Assembly: GCA_028284935.1 (NCBI GenBank) | Contig: JANQQQ010000012.1 | Location: 124,001-188,000, forward strand | Direction: 5' to 3' | Length of the DNA stretch: 64,000 bases | Source: Croceivirga sp. | GTDB lineage: Bacteria > Bacteroidota > Bacteroidia > Flavobacteriales > Flavobacteriaceae | In this document: positions 35,243 to 43,936 of the stretch, piece by piece | Layout of the letters: every line of letters starts with the position of its first letter | Position numbering within the stretch: position 1 is the first letter of the stretch | Position numbers and translations under genes: made by a program | Notes under the pieces: generated by a model | Told to the model about the DNA's origin: nothing | Database searches by the model: none | Seen by the model: the letters and a program-made list of their open reading frames with translations, nothing else

Positions 35243-36037
35243 ATGAAAAGAATATACCTAATTACTTGCTTGACAGCTTTGTTTGCTTTGATGTCCTGTA
35301 GTGAAGACGCAGATGAAGTGAACATGGAAGGCGAAAACCAAACGGAAGAGACCGCAGAAGAAGAGGGGGATTTTACCTCTGCCGAGGTCCGTAGCATCGT
35401 GGAGATGGACGAAACAACCGGCATGTTCGATACCATTTTGTCCGATTTCTATTTTAATAATGGAGGTACAAACAAATCAAAGAACGATTGTTACAGTGTG
35501 GAATATTTTGATAACGGCTTTGTCGCCCAATTCAATAATTGCGTGCTTAACGAAACAGAAAATGTAAACGGTACCCTAAACGTATCGTACGGGGTAGGGG
35601 AAACCAATACTACCTTCGTGGCTACCTTTAGTGATTTCTTTGTGGGTACCATTAAAGTTAATGGTACTCGTTCCTACACACTTACCGTGACCGAGGAAGA
35701 GACCGTGTCCTTTGAAATCAACAGCAATATCAACCTGGAGTACGAAGATGGCAGTGTAATTTCCGAAAGTGGGACAAAAGTGTTGGCATTCGTTTTTGAG
35801 GAGGGTCAAGATACCCTTTGGAACCTACAGGGAACATGGACCTACCAAGAGAATGGAAATACGTATACCATTGGCGGTAATGTTTCCAGACAATTGAACT
35901 GTGAATATTGGAGTTCAGGAGCCATGAACATCAGCGTGAACGATTTGGTTGTCGACATCGATTTTGGAGATGGCACTTGTGATGACCAAGCGGTATTGAC
36001 CTATCCAAATGGAGCTACCCAGAACATTTCGTTATAG
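35243..36037 (+). CDS. Acidic beta-rich lipoprotein, unknown function
   Basis: A 264-residue lipoprotein (ALMSC, Cys19) followed by an acidic linker rich in Glu (about residues 25-48). The mature part is predicted beta-rich with four cysteines, repeated Gly/Asn/Thr motifs and no enzyme signature. It resembles Bacteroidota surface lipoproteins of unknown role. It is a single gene ended by a strong terminator. Confidence 0.75.
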   Translation: MKRIYLITCLTALFALMSCSEDADEVNMEGENQTEETAEEEGDFTSAEVRSIVEMDETTGMFDTILSDFYFNNGGTNKSKNDCYSVEYFDNGFVAQFNNCVLNETENVNGTLNVSYGVGETNTTFVATFSDFFVGTIKVNGTRSYTLTVTEEETVSFEINSNINLEYEDGSVISESGTKVLAFVFEEGQDTLWNLQGTWTYQENGNTYTIGGNVSRQLNCEYWSSGAMNISVNDLVVDIDFGDGTCDDQAVLTYPNGATQNISL

Positions 36038-36059
36038 TACATCATTACCTTAAAAATAC

Positions 36060-36084
36060 AAGCCCCTGTCAAGGGGCTTTTTTT
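36060..36084 (+). terminator. Rho-independent terminator
   Basis: AGCCCCT (36061-36067), loop gtca, AGGGGCT (36072-36078), followed by TTTTTT. It lies 23 nt downstream of the acidic lipoprotein stop and is a textbook intrinsic terminator. Confidence 0.9.
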
Positions 36085-36166
36085 GTGTTTTATCTGGAGC
36101 AAATGCGACCTAAAAAGTGGGATTTTGGTTATCTTTCGTGATTGATTAACTAAAAAGAACACTTCA

Positions 36167-39100
36167 ATGAGAACTCGCCATTTAGCCGTATTATTCTCCC
36201 TATGTAGTTTATTATGTATCCATGTCACTTTTGCCCAAGAAGGTGAAAAGAAGGATGACATTTATAAAGGACTGAAATTTAGAAATATTGGTCCGGCCCT
36301 GACTTCGGGACGTATCGCGGATATTGCCATTCACCCAAAAGATGAAAGTACCTGGTATATAGCCGTAGGTTCCGGTGGGGTATGGAAAACCACCAATTCG
36401 GGCACGACCTTCAAACCTGTTTTTGACGGGCAAGCTAGCTATTCCATTGGTTGTGTTACCATTGACCCGAGTAATCCCAGTACGGTTTGGGTTGGGACCG
36501 GGGAAAATGTAGGGGGTCGTCATGTAGGTTTTGGGGATGGCATTTATGTGAGCCGTGATGAGGGAAAAAGCTGGAAAAATATGGGACTTAAATCATCGGA
36601 GCATATCTCAAAAATCCTTGTCCACCCGGATAATTCCCAAAAAATCTATGTTGCCGTTCAAGGTCCTCTTTGGAGCAAAGGCGGGGAGCGCGGTTTTTAC
36701 TTGTCTGAGGATGGGGGAGCTACTTGGACCAAGACCTTAGGAGATGAGGAATGGACCGGGGTGACGGATATGGCGATGGACACTTCCAATCCCAATATTT
36801 TGTACGCAGCAACTTGGGACAGACATCGCACCGTGGCAGCCTACATGGGGGGTGGTCCAGGATCTGGGCTACATAAATCAACGGATGGGGGCAAGACATG
36901 GACCAAACTTGGGAATGGTATCCCCACCTCCAATTTGGGAAAGACAGGTTTGGCCATTTCCCCTTTTGATAACGAAACGATTTACGCTGCCATTGAACTG
37001 GATAGGACCAAAGGGGGAATTTACATGTCCACCAATGGTGGGGCCTCATGGAGCAAACAATCCAATACGGTTTCTGGGGGTACGGGCCCGCATTACTATC
37101 AAGAGCTCTACGCCTCACCCCATCAAAAGGGAAGGCTGTACCTTATGAACAATTACGTTCAGGTTTCCGAGGACCATGGCAAGACCTTCTATACCATGAA
37201 CGAAAAGAACAAACATGTGGATAGCCATGCCATGGCCTTTAAAACGGACGACTCAAACTATGTGTTGTTTGGCACGGACGGAGGCCTGTACGAATCCCAT
37301 GATTTGACCAAAACATGGCGTTATTTCTCCAATTTACCGGTGATTCAATACTATAAGGTGGCTGTTGATGATACGGAACCTTTTTATAATGTCTATGGAG
37401 GTACCCAGGACAATGGTTCCCATGGTGGGCCGTCCAGGACCACCCGTTCGGATGGAATCCTGAATCAAGATTGGTGGATTACCCTTGGGGCAGATGGGCA
37501 CCAATCAGCCACGGAACCTGGAAATCCCGATATTACGTATGGTGAATTTCAACAAGGTTGGTTGTGGAGAATCGACCAGACTACAGGGGAAACCGTGTTC
37601 ATCCAACCCCAACCAGCCGCAGGGGACCCTCATGAACGGTTCAACTGGGATGCTCCCATTTTGGTGAGCCCCCATAAACCCACTCGACTGTATTTTGCAT
37701 CCTACCGGGTCTGGAAGTCCGAAAATAGGGGAGATGATTGGACGGCAATTTCTCCAGATTTGACGCGCAACGAAGAGCGCATTGAACTTCCTATCCTTGG
37801 AAGGCAACAAAGCTGGGATAATGCGTGGGATGTGGGCGCCATGAGTGAATACAATACCATTACCTCTTTGGCGGAATCCCCGGTCCAAGAGGGATTGCTG
37901 TATGCCGGAACGGATGACGGTATCCTTCAGGTTTCGGAAGATGGAGGAGGCAATTGGCGCAAAATTATGTTGGGTACCATTAAGGGAGTGCCCGATCGGG
38001 CTTTTGTCAATGATGTGAGAGCGGATTTGCATGATGCCAACACGGTGTACTTGGTATTGGACAATCACAAGGAAGGCGATTTCAAACCCTATCTTTTAAA
38101 GAGTACCAACAAGGGGCAATCATGGACGTTGATGAATGGAAACCTGCCCAAGCGATTATTGACATGGAGGGTGGTTCAAGACCATGTGGACAAGAGCCTA
38201 TTGTTTGCAGCAACCGAGTTCGGAATATATTTCACCAAGAATGGGGGAAGCACTTGGACGCAGTTGAAAGGAGGTCTGCCCACTATTTCATTCAGGGATA
38301 TTACCATTCAACGAAGGGAAGATGATTTGGTTGCGGCATCCTTTGGTCGTGGATTCTTTGTTTTGGATGATATTGGACCACTACGTGATTATGATTCGGC
38401 CAAATCCTCTGAAGTTCAATTGTTCGATACACGGACGGCCTATTGGTATGTTCCCAGGGATGGTATTTATGGCCAAGGCGATAATGCGTACAAGGCCAAA
38501 AATCCAGGCTTTGGGGCGGAATTGACCTACTATCTACCAGAAAAATTAACTTCTTTAAAAGAGGATAGGGTAAAGAAGGAAAAGGAGTTGAACAAGAATA
38601 AATCTTCCATTCCGTTCCCTGGATGGGATGCCTTGGCAGAAGAGAAAAATCAGGACAAACCGGGATATGTCTTCCTTATTAAAGACGGCAATGGAGCCGT
38701 GGTGAATACCGTTAGGGGAACAAATGCCAAAGGGTTCAATAGGGTCAATTGGGACTTGACCCATGCCAGTAGAAGCGGTATTCCGTTAAAAGCCCCAAAA
38801 CCAAGTGATGATGATGATTTCTTTGGTTCGCCCTACATGGCCACTCCTGGGAAGTATACAGCAGAGCTGCATCGAAGGGAAAATGGAATGCTTACCAAAG
38901 TGGCAGGACCCGTTTCAATAGAGGTTAAACGCTTGAAGGAAGGGGCATTGCCATCTAAACCAACTCAGGAAATTGATGCATTTCGACAGTCGTTCCAAGG
39001 GTTCCAACAAGATTTGATGGCAACCAATATGGCCTTGAAGGAAGGAAAGCAATTGGTTGATGCCATGAAAAGGGCCTACAGCCAAGTGAAGACGCCCAAC

Positions 39101-39427
39101 AACGAATTGTTGATGAAAATCAATGCAGCTCGCAAGTCGTTACGTTCCATTGATGAAATCATGAATGGTAATACCGCTAAGAATGAAATAGGCGAGCGAA
39201 ATCCACCAACACCTGGAGATGGTTCATTTGTTGGCTTTGTGGCCTTGATCAACACCTATGGGCCTACAGGAAATCAGTTAAATGCCTTCAATAGGGCAAA
39301 GCAGCAATTACAAAGGGTTAAAACGGATTTGGCAAAGGTGGTCGAATCTACCCTGCCCGCTTTGGAAGCCGAACTAAAAGCAGCTGGGGCACCATGGATA
39401 GAAGGCCAAGGACTTATTAAGAATTAG
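36167..39427 (+). CDS. Large secreted BNR/sortilin-type beta-propeller protein
   Basis: A 1086-residue protein with signal peptide (HVTFAQ). It contains many Asp-box/BNR repeats: SRDEGKSWKN, SEDGGATWTK, STDGGKTWTKL, STNGGASWSK, SENRGDDWTA, STNKGQSWTL, TKNGGSTWTQL, arranged as in VPS10/sortilin and GH74-like propellers. The C-terminal ~250 residues are a helical domain. It is usually annotated 'glycosyl hydrolase', but no catalytic acid is recognisable, so binding or hydrolysis of extracellular polymers is only inferred. Its last 11 nt overlap the convergent mechanosensitive channel gene. Confidence 0.85.
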   Translation: MRTRHLAVLFSLCSLLCIHVTFAQEGEKKDDIYKGLKFRNIGPALTSGRIADIAIHPKDESTWYIAVGSGGVWKTTNSGTTFKPVFDGQASYSIGCVTIDPSNPSTVWVGTGENVGGRHVGFGDGIYVSRDEGKSWKNMGLKSSEHISKILVHPDNSQKIYVAVQGPLWSKGGERGFYLSEDGGATWTKTLGDEEWTGVTDMAMDTSNPNILYAATWDRHRTVAAYMGGGPGSGLHKSTDGGKTWTKLGNGIPTSNLGKTGLAISPFDNETIYAAIELDRTKGGIYMSTNGGASWSKQSNTVSGGTGPHYYQELYASPHQKGRLYLMNNYVQVSEDHGKTFYTMNEKNKHVDSHAMAFKTDDSNYVLFGTDGGLYESHDLTKTWRYFSNLPVIQYYKVAVDDTEPFYNVYGGTQDNGSHGGPSRTTRSDGILNQDWWITLGADGHQSATEPGNPDITYGEFQQGWLWRIDQTTGETVFIQPQPAAGDPHERFNWDAPILVSPHKPTRLYFASYRVWKSENRGDDWTAISPDLTRNEERIELPILGRQQSWDNAWDVGAMSEYNTITSLAESPVQEGLLYAGTDDGILQVSEDGGGNWRKIMLGTIKGVPDRAFVNDVRADLHDANTVYLVLDNHKEGDFKPYLLKSTNKGQSWTLMNGNLPKRLLTWRVVQDHVDKSLLFAATEFGIYFTKNGGSTWTQLKGGLPTISFRDITIQRREDDLVAASFGRGFFVLDDIGPLRDYDSAKSSEVQLFDTRTAYWYVPRDGIYGQGDNAYKAKNPGFGAELTYYLPEKLTSLKEDRVKKEKELNKNKSSIPFPGWDALAEEKNQDKPGYVFLIKDGNGAVVNTVRGTNAKGFNRVNWDLTHASRSGIPLKAPKPSDDDDFFGSPYMATPGKYTAELHRRENGMLTKVAGPVSIEVKRLKEGALPSKPTQEIDAFRQSFQGFQQDLMATNMALKEGKQLVDAMKRAYSQVKTPNNELLMKINAARKSLRSIDEIMNGNTAKNEIGERNPPTPGDGSFVGFVALINTYGPTGNQLNAFNRAKQQLQRVKTDLAKVVESTLPALEAELKAAGAPWIEGQGLIKN

Positions 39428-40667
39428 GTTTTAAATGGGTTGGGAGTTCAAAAACCTCCAATTCAAAATAGGGCACGGCTGCGAGTATATGGTCAAATAT
39501 ATCGGCCATGATATACTCGTAGTTCTGCCATCTTTTATCACTGCTGAACGCATAAATTTCCAATGGAATTCCTTGGGTGGTAGGCTCCAACTGCCGGGTC
39601 ATTAAAATCATTTCGTCGTTGATGGCAGAATGTGATTCCAAATAGGATTCGATATACTTTCTAAAAACGCCCAAATTGGTCATGTTTCGACCGTTGATGA
39701 TCAGGGACTTGTCCACATTTTTTTCTTTGTTCGAAGCAACAATTTTCGCCTGTCTATCCTCCAGATAATCAGTGATCAGCGCAATCTTTTTGAGTGATTC
39801 AATGGATTCCCGAGTTAGGAATTTTATGCTGGTCTGTTTTATGATTACGGCTCTTTTAATTCGTCGGCCGCCTGAGGACTGCATTCCTCGCCAGTTTTTA
39901 AAACTATCCGAAATCAAGGCATAGGTGGGAATGGTCGTAATGGTTTTATCAAAGTTTTGAACCTTAACCGTTGCCAAATTGATTTCGATGACATCGCCAT
40001 CAGCACCATATTTTTCAAAAGTGATCCAATCCCCTATGCGCACCATGTCATTGATACTTACTTGAATACTGGCAACAAAACCAAGAATGGTATCCCTAAA
40101 AATCAAAAGAAGTACTGCAGAGACGGCCCCCAATCCCGTTAGAAACTTCCAAACATCGGTATCCGTAATGATTGCCAAAATGCTCAGAATTCCTGCCGCC
40201 CATGCAAAAATCATGAATACCTGGATGTAGCTGTCTATGGGTTTGTCCTTGAAGCGGGGTAGCGTTTTTAAATAATCCCTAACGGTTTGCAATAAACTTC
40301 GTGCAATTCTAAGGGCCAAAAGCACGCCCAAAATGTTCATGAATTTAAAGGCAATATTTTCCGCATACTGAAAGTCGTAGAACACAAATGGTGTCAACTC
40401 CAAGGCCAGGATCAATGGAAGTATATGGGCTAAAAGCCGTGGCAAGCCATTCGCAACGGCAAAATTGTCAAAATTGGTCTTGGTGCGCTTGGCGATACCA
40501 GACGAGACTTTGCGTAGCACCTTCCAAGTGATAAAATCAACCAAAAAAACCAGAACGGTGGATAAGACCAGTAGCATAAAGACATTGACATAGACCGCCC
40601 ATTGTTCGGATACGCCTTTTTCCAAAAGGATATCATGCAAAAAGTACCACCAGTTTTGCTCTTCCAT
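39417..40667 (-). CDS. Mechanosensitive ion channel, MscS family (YbdG-like)
   Basis: A 416-residue membrane protein with about five N-terminal helices and the MscS core: the pore-lining helix region LTGLGAVSAVLLLIFRDTIL, then the beta domain (VRIGDWITFEKYGADGDVIE, VQNFDKTITTIPTYALISDS). The length and C-terminal extension resemble YbdG/YnaI rather than the short MscS. It relieves osmotic down-shock. It is a single gene, convergent with the BNR protein (11-nt overlap) and divergent from the methyltransferase. Confidence 0.9.
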   Translation of the reverse strand: MEEQNWWYFLHDILLEKGVSEQWAVYVNVFMLLVLSTVLVFLVDFITWKVLRKVSSGIAKRTKTNFDNFAVANGLPRLLAHILPLILALELTPFVFYDFQYAENIAFKFMNILGVLLALRIARSLLQTVRDYLKTLPRFKDKPIDSYIQVFMIFAWAAGILSILAIITDTDVWKFLTGLGAVSAVLLLIFRDTILGFVASIQVSINDMVRIGDWITFEKYGADGDVIEINLATVKVQNFDKTITTIPTYALISDSFKNWRGMQSSGGRRIKRAVIIKQTSIKFLTRESIESLKKIALITDYLEDRQAKIVASNKEKNVDKSLIINGRNMTNLGVFRKYIESYLESHSAINDEMILMTRQLEPTTQGIPLEIYAFSSDKRWQNYEYIMADIFDHILAAVPYFELEVFELPTHLKPNS

Positions 40668-40724
40668 AGGTAATAGTTAAGGTGCAAAACTACATAATTG
40701 TGACAAGCGATAGAATTTTGTAAT

Positions 40725-41441
40725 TTGAAAGAGAAAGGTCAGGAAATAGTGCGTTTAATAACGATTTTGATGGTAATTCCCCTGATGGGAATTAAAATAT
40801 GCGCTCAGGAGCCTGATTATATGGACATGCGCAAAACCATGGTAAAATATCAACTGGAAGGGCGGGACATTTATGATGTTAGGGTGCTCAATGCCATGTT
40901 GCAAGTGCCACGACATTCTTTTGTTTCCAAGGATAAAAGAATGTATGCCTATTCGGACTTCCCAATTTCCATTGGTCACAAACAAACCATCTCCCAACCT
41001 TACATGGTAGCTTATATGACCCAAGCCCTACGTCTCGGAAAGAAAGACAAGGTGTTGGAAATTGGAACAGGTTCAGGGTATCAAGCTGCAGTTCTGGGAA
41101 AGTTAGTGGACTCTGTCTATACCATTGAAATTGTGGAACCACTTGGTATGCAGGCAAGGAAGGTATTGCGCCAACTTGATTATACCAACATTGTGGTCAA
41201 AATAGGGGATGGATACCACGGTTGGAAAGCATATGCCCCCTATGACGCCATTATGGTTACCGCAGGAGCGGAAGAGGTGCCAAAACCGCTTTTGGAGCAA
41301 TTAAAGGATGGGGGTAGAATGGTCATTCCCCTGGGACCCCATGGGGGGATTAGGGAATTGGTGTTGCTACGAAAGAAGAAGGGAAAGATTACCTCTAAAA
41401 ACCTAATGCAAGTTCGATTTGTTCCTTTTACAAGAAATTGA
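40725..41441 (+). CDS. pcm: Protein-L-isoaspartate O-methyltransferase, probably exported
   Basis: A 238-residue protein. The SAM-binding motif VLEIGTGSGYQAAVLG and IEIVEPLG identify PCMT, which methylates L-isoaspartyl residues to start protein repair. It has an N-terminal hydrophobic signal ending in ICAQEPDY, so it probably acts in the periplasm, as in some Bacteroidota, while SAM would then have to be available there; this is unusual. The start may be TTG 40725 or GTG 40749 (MRLITILMVIPLMG). It is followed by a convergent redox gene. Confidence 0.85.
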   Translation: MKEKGQEIVRLITILMVIPLMGIKICAQEPDYMDMRKTMVKYQLEGRDIYDVRVLNAMLQVPRHSFVSKDKRMYAYSDFPISIGHKQTISQPYMVAYMTQALRLGKKDKVLEIGTGSGYQAAVLGKLVDSVYTIEIVEPLGMQARKVLRQLDYTNIVVKIGDGYHGWKAYAPYDAIMVTAGAEEVPKPLLEQLKDGGRMVIPLGPHGGIRELVLLRKKKGKITSKNLMQVRFVPFTRN

Positions 41442-41447
41442 TACGGT

Positions 41448-42056
41448 CTATTTCTCTAGCTCGGACAGCAGTGTTTCGTAATCCTTTATCCACGTATACA
41501 GATGACCTCCAAGGTTGATAATAGGTTGTTTCAACGAATCCAAAGGTTCACCCAATGCAGCTGAAAGTCCCTCTTTGACCTTTGCTTTTTCGTTGAGATC
41601 AATATGCTTAAAAATATAAAGGTTTTCGTTTAATCTTTGGATGATGGAGTCGCATGATACACAGTTGGGCGTAGTGTAAATGGTAATCTGTTTTTTTGGT
41701 TGTATAGGTCTTGGCGCAACCTCGATGATCGTATACTCCTTTTTTAGTGCCCGTTTGGAAAGGCTATCATTTGTAGTAAGCGTATAAGTATACTGAGGTT
41801 TTTTATCCCTGTATAATATGATGGTCTTTAAATGTACTTTTGAAGTTGCTGGAACCCGAGTCAATCTTGGCCTTGCAGCGCTTTGTCTAAAATTGGTGCC
41901 CTTTACTTCAAAAAGAACGTCATAGGGTTTTTCATCTTCGTTCAGGGCATAAAACGCCAATCTATTTCCTTTTTGTTCTTCCTTTACCGTGACTAGGGAT
42001 TCCTGGGTAAAGGCAGAACCACTTACTAGCAAAAGAAAAGCAAGAAATCCCTTCAT
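41448..42056 (-). CDS. Secreted glutaredoxin-like thiol protein
   Basis: A 202-residue protein with signal peptide (GSAFTQ). Residues ~20-115 form a beta-rich domain of unknown type; residues ~120-202 are a glutaredoxin/thioredoxin fold with CVSC in TTPNCVSCDSII and a cis-Pro region KQPIIN. It could transfer electrons or repair disulfides in the periplasm. It is divergent from the EamA transporter. Start 42056 assumed; the ATG at 42062 adds two residues. Confidence 0.75.
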   Translation of the reverse strand: MKGFLAFLLLVSGSAFTQESLVTVKEEQKGNRLAFYALNEDEKPYDVLFEVKGTNFRQSAARPRLTRVPATSKVHLKTIILYRDKKPQYTYTLTTNDSLSKRALKKEYTIIEVAPRPIQPKKQITIYTTPNCVSCDSIIQRLNENLYIFKHIDLNEKAKVKEGLSAALGEPLDSLKQPIINLGGHLYTWIKDYETLLSELEK

Positions 42057-42149
42057 GAGCATTAATATAATGAATACAAATTTTGAAAAAAAAGGGATAG
42101 TTAATTAATTCGGTGTAATATTGAATTTTTAGGTCGAACACGCACATTG

Positions 42150-43067
42150 ATGAAGGTAAATAAGAACGCTGCACTCATTATCCTCGCTTTTTTCGCCATT
42201 TATGTAATATGGGGGTCTACCTATTTGTTCAATAAAATAGCGGTTGATGAAATACCTCCATTCTTTTTGGCCGGGATTCGATTTGTAACGGCAGGAGCCT
42301 TAATTTTTGGTATCTCCGTACTCAGCGGGAAGTCCATCAAAATTTCAAAAAAGCAGTTTTTGAATTCGGTCTTCCTGGGCTTTTTGTTTTTGAGTTTTGG
42401 GAATGGGACAGTGGTATGGGCGCTCAAATTTGTGGATAGCAATTTTGCGGCCTTGGAAATATCGGCACAACCCTTGGTCATTCTATTGATGATGTGGATA
42501 TTACAAGGTAAAAAGATTCAGTCCATGTCCCTTTTGGGTGTTTTTCTAGGGATGTTGGGCATCTATTTATTGGTCAGTCAAAAGAACATTTTGGAACAGG
42601 AGAACGCCATATTGGGTATGTTGATGATTTTTGCCGCCATGCTTTCCTGGGCCTACGGCAGTCTTTTTGTGGCCAAAGCGGATTTGCCCAAAAACTACTT
42701 CGTGAATACGGGCTATCAGATGTTTACGGGAGGCATCCTGCTCTTTATCCTTAGCCTTATCTTTCAAGAATCCTGGTCCTTGCCAAGTTCTTGGTCTGTA
42801 GAGGTACAGTGGTCCATGGTACTTTTAGTGTTATTGGGTAGCATTGTGGCATTCACCTCGTTTAATTTCCTATTGAAAGTCGTCTCACCGGAGAAGGTGG
42901 CGACGAATACCTATGTCAATCCCATTGTGGCCATGTTCTTGGGGTGGTATTTTTTAAAGGAACAGATCACGTTGCAATCCATTGTAGCTGCCGTTATTCT
43001 TTTGACGGGAGTTTATTTTATCAATACGAAAAAGACCCTTAAAATTTTAAACCGATTTAAAAAATGA
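42150..43067 (+). CDS. EamA/DMT family transporter
   Basis: A 305-residue membrane protein with ten helices in two related EamA halves; WGSTYLFNKIAVDEIPPF in the first half and TSFNFLLKVVSPEKVA in the second are family signatures. DMT carriers export amino acids or small metabolites; the substrate is unknown. It overlaps a DUF1080 lipoprotein by 4 nt, so the two are co-translated. ATG 42150 is preferred over a TTG at 42147. Confidence 0.88.
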   Translation: MKVNKNAALIILAFFAIYVIWGSTYLFNKIAVDEIPPFFLAGIRFVTAGALIFGISVLSGKSIKISKKQFLNSVFLGFLFLSFGNGTVVWALKFVDSNFAALEISAQPLVILLMMWILQGKKIQSMSLLGVFLGMLGIYLLVSQKNILEQENAILGMLMIFAAMLSWAYGSLFVAKADLPKNYFVNTGYQMFTGGILLFILSLIFQESWSLPSSWSVEVQWSMVLLVLLGSIVAFTSFNFLLKVVSPEKVATNTYVNPIVAMFLGWYFLKEQITLQSIVAAVILLTGVYFINTKKTLKILNRFKK

Positions 43068-43756
43068 AATTTTCGCTTGAATATGCCGTGTTGTTCTTCG
43101 CCATGGTGTTCGCTGCGGCTTGTGCCGATAATGCCCATTCACTTTTTAACGGTACGGATTTGAAGGGATGGGCCATGGACGTACCAATGATGGACAGTAT
43201 TCCCAACGCACCAAAGCCTTTTATGGTACGGGATGGAATGCTGGTGTCCTTAGGGGAACCTAGGGGTCATTTGGTCACGGAACAGGAGTATTCCAATTAT
43301 CGCTTGGAGGTGGAATATCGTTTTTCCGGTAAACCCGGCAATTGTGGGGTATTGGTTCACGCATCTACCCCAAGGGCTTTGTATCAAATGTTTCCTAAAT
43401 CCATAGAGGTTCAGATGCAACATCAAGATGCGGGGGATTTTTGGGTGATTGTTGAGGATATTGAAGTGAAGGATATGGAAAAGAGACGTGGCCCAAAAGA
43501 GAAATGGGGCGTCACCGAAGGAACCAATCGACGAATTGTCAATCTTACGGATGATTCTGAAAACCCGCTTGGAGCATGGAATTCCATGAATATTGAATGT
43601 CTTGGTGATGAAGTCAAGGTATGGGTCAATGGTAATTTGGTCAACCATGGATTCAACGCAACGGCCAATAAAGGTAAGATTGCTTTGCAGGCAGAAGGGG
43701 CTGAAGTGGAATTTCGTAAGTTGGTGCTGACACCGATTGCCCAACTGACCGATTGA
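43064..43756 (+). CDS. DUF1080 lipoprotein
   Basis: A 230-residue lipoprotein (AAACAD, Cys20). LFNGTDLKGWAMDV is the DUF1080 start, GNCGVLVHAS and ALYQMFPKSIEVQMQHQDAG the middle, VKVWVNGNLVNHG and VEFRKLVLTP the end. Concanavalin-like fold, possibly glycan-binding or 3-keto-glycoside hydrolase. The 4-nt overlap with the EamA gene suggests a coupled role, perhaps sugar processing with export or uptake of a product. A terminator-like hairpin follows. Confidence 0.85.
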   Translation: MKFSLEYAVLFFAMVFAAACADNAHSLFNGTDLKGWAMDVPMMDSIPNAPKPFMVRDGMLVSLGEPRGHLVTEQEYSNYRLEVEYRFSGKPGNCGVLVHASTPRALYQMFPKSIEVQMQHQDAGDFWVIVEDIEVKDMEKRRGPKEKWGVTEGTNRRIVNLTDDSENPLGAWNSMNIECLGDEVKVWVNGNLVNHGFNATANKGKIALQAEGAEVEFRKLVLTPIAQLTD

Positions 43757-43770
43757 TCAGCCCCAATTTC

Positions 43771-43809
43771 ATGGATGGTACAATTCACTACACAAAGTGT
43801 ACGATCCAT
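43771..43809 (+). terminator. Terminator-like hairpin after the EamA/DUF1080 operon
   Basis: ATGGATGGTACA (43771-43782) pairs with TGTACGATCCAT (43798-43809) with one mismatch and a 15-nt loop. A T-rich stretch (ATTTCATTTTTTTC) follows within 15 nt. It fits an imperfect intrinsic terminator. Confidence 0.5.
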
Positions 43810-43886
43810 TACATTTCATTTTTTTCGTTGTTGGTCCCTGATGATATTTGTGCCATCATCAATCAAAAAACGAACAATCAATCAAA

Positions 43887-43919
43887 AAATCGTCCGCTTT
43901 CATCAAGGGCGGGCGATTT
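43887..43919 (+). promoter_or_regulatory. Strong hairpin in the leader of the SDHH-repeat gene
   Basis: AAATCGTCCGC (43887-43897) pairs with GCGGGCGATTT (43909-43919), eleven pairs with one G-U, around an 11-nt loop. It ends 17 nt before the start codon at 43937. There is no T-run on the plus strand, so it is more likely a leader structure than a terminator. Confidence 0.5.
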
Positions 43920-43936
43920 CCAAAAAACGAAGAATC

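Noticed and set aside
37505-38068. A 187-codon minus-strand ORF inside the BNR-propeller gene
   Set aside because: The plus frame is a continuous, repeat-rich known family; the antisense frame shows no recognisable protein.
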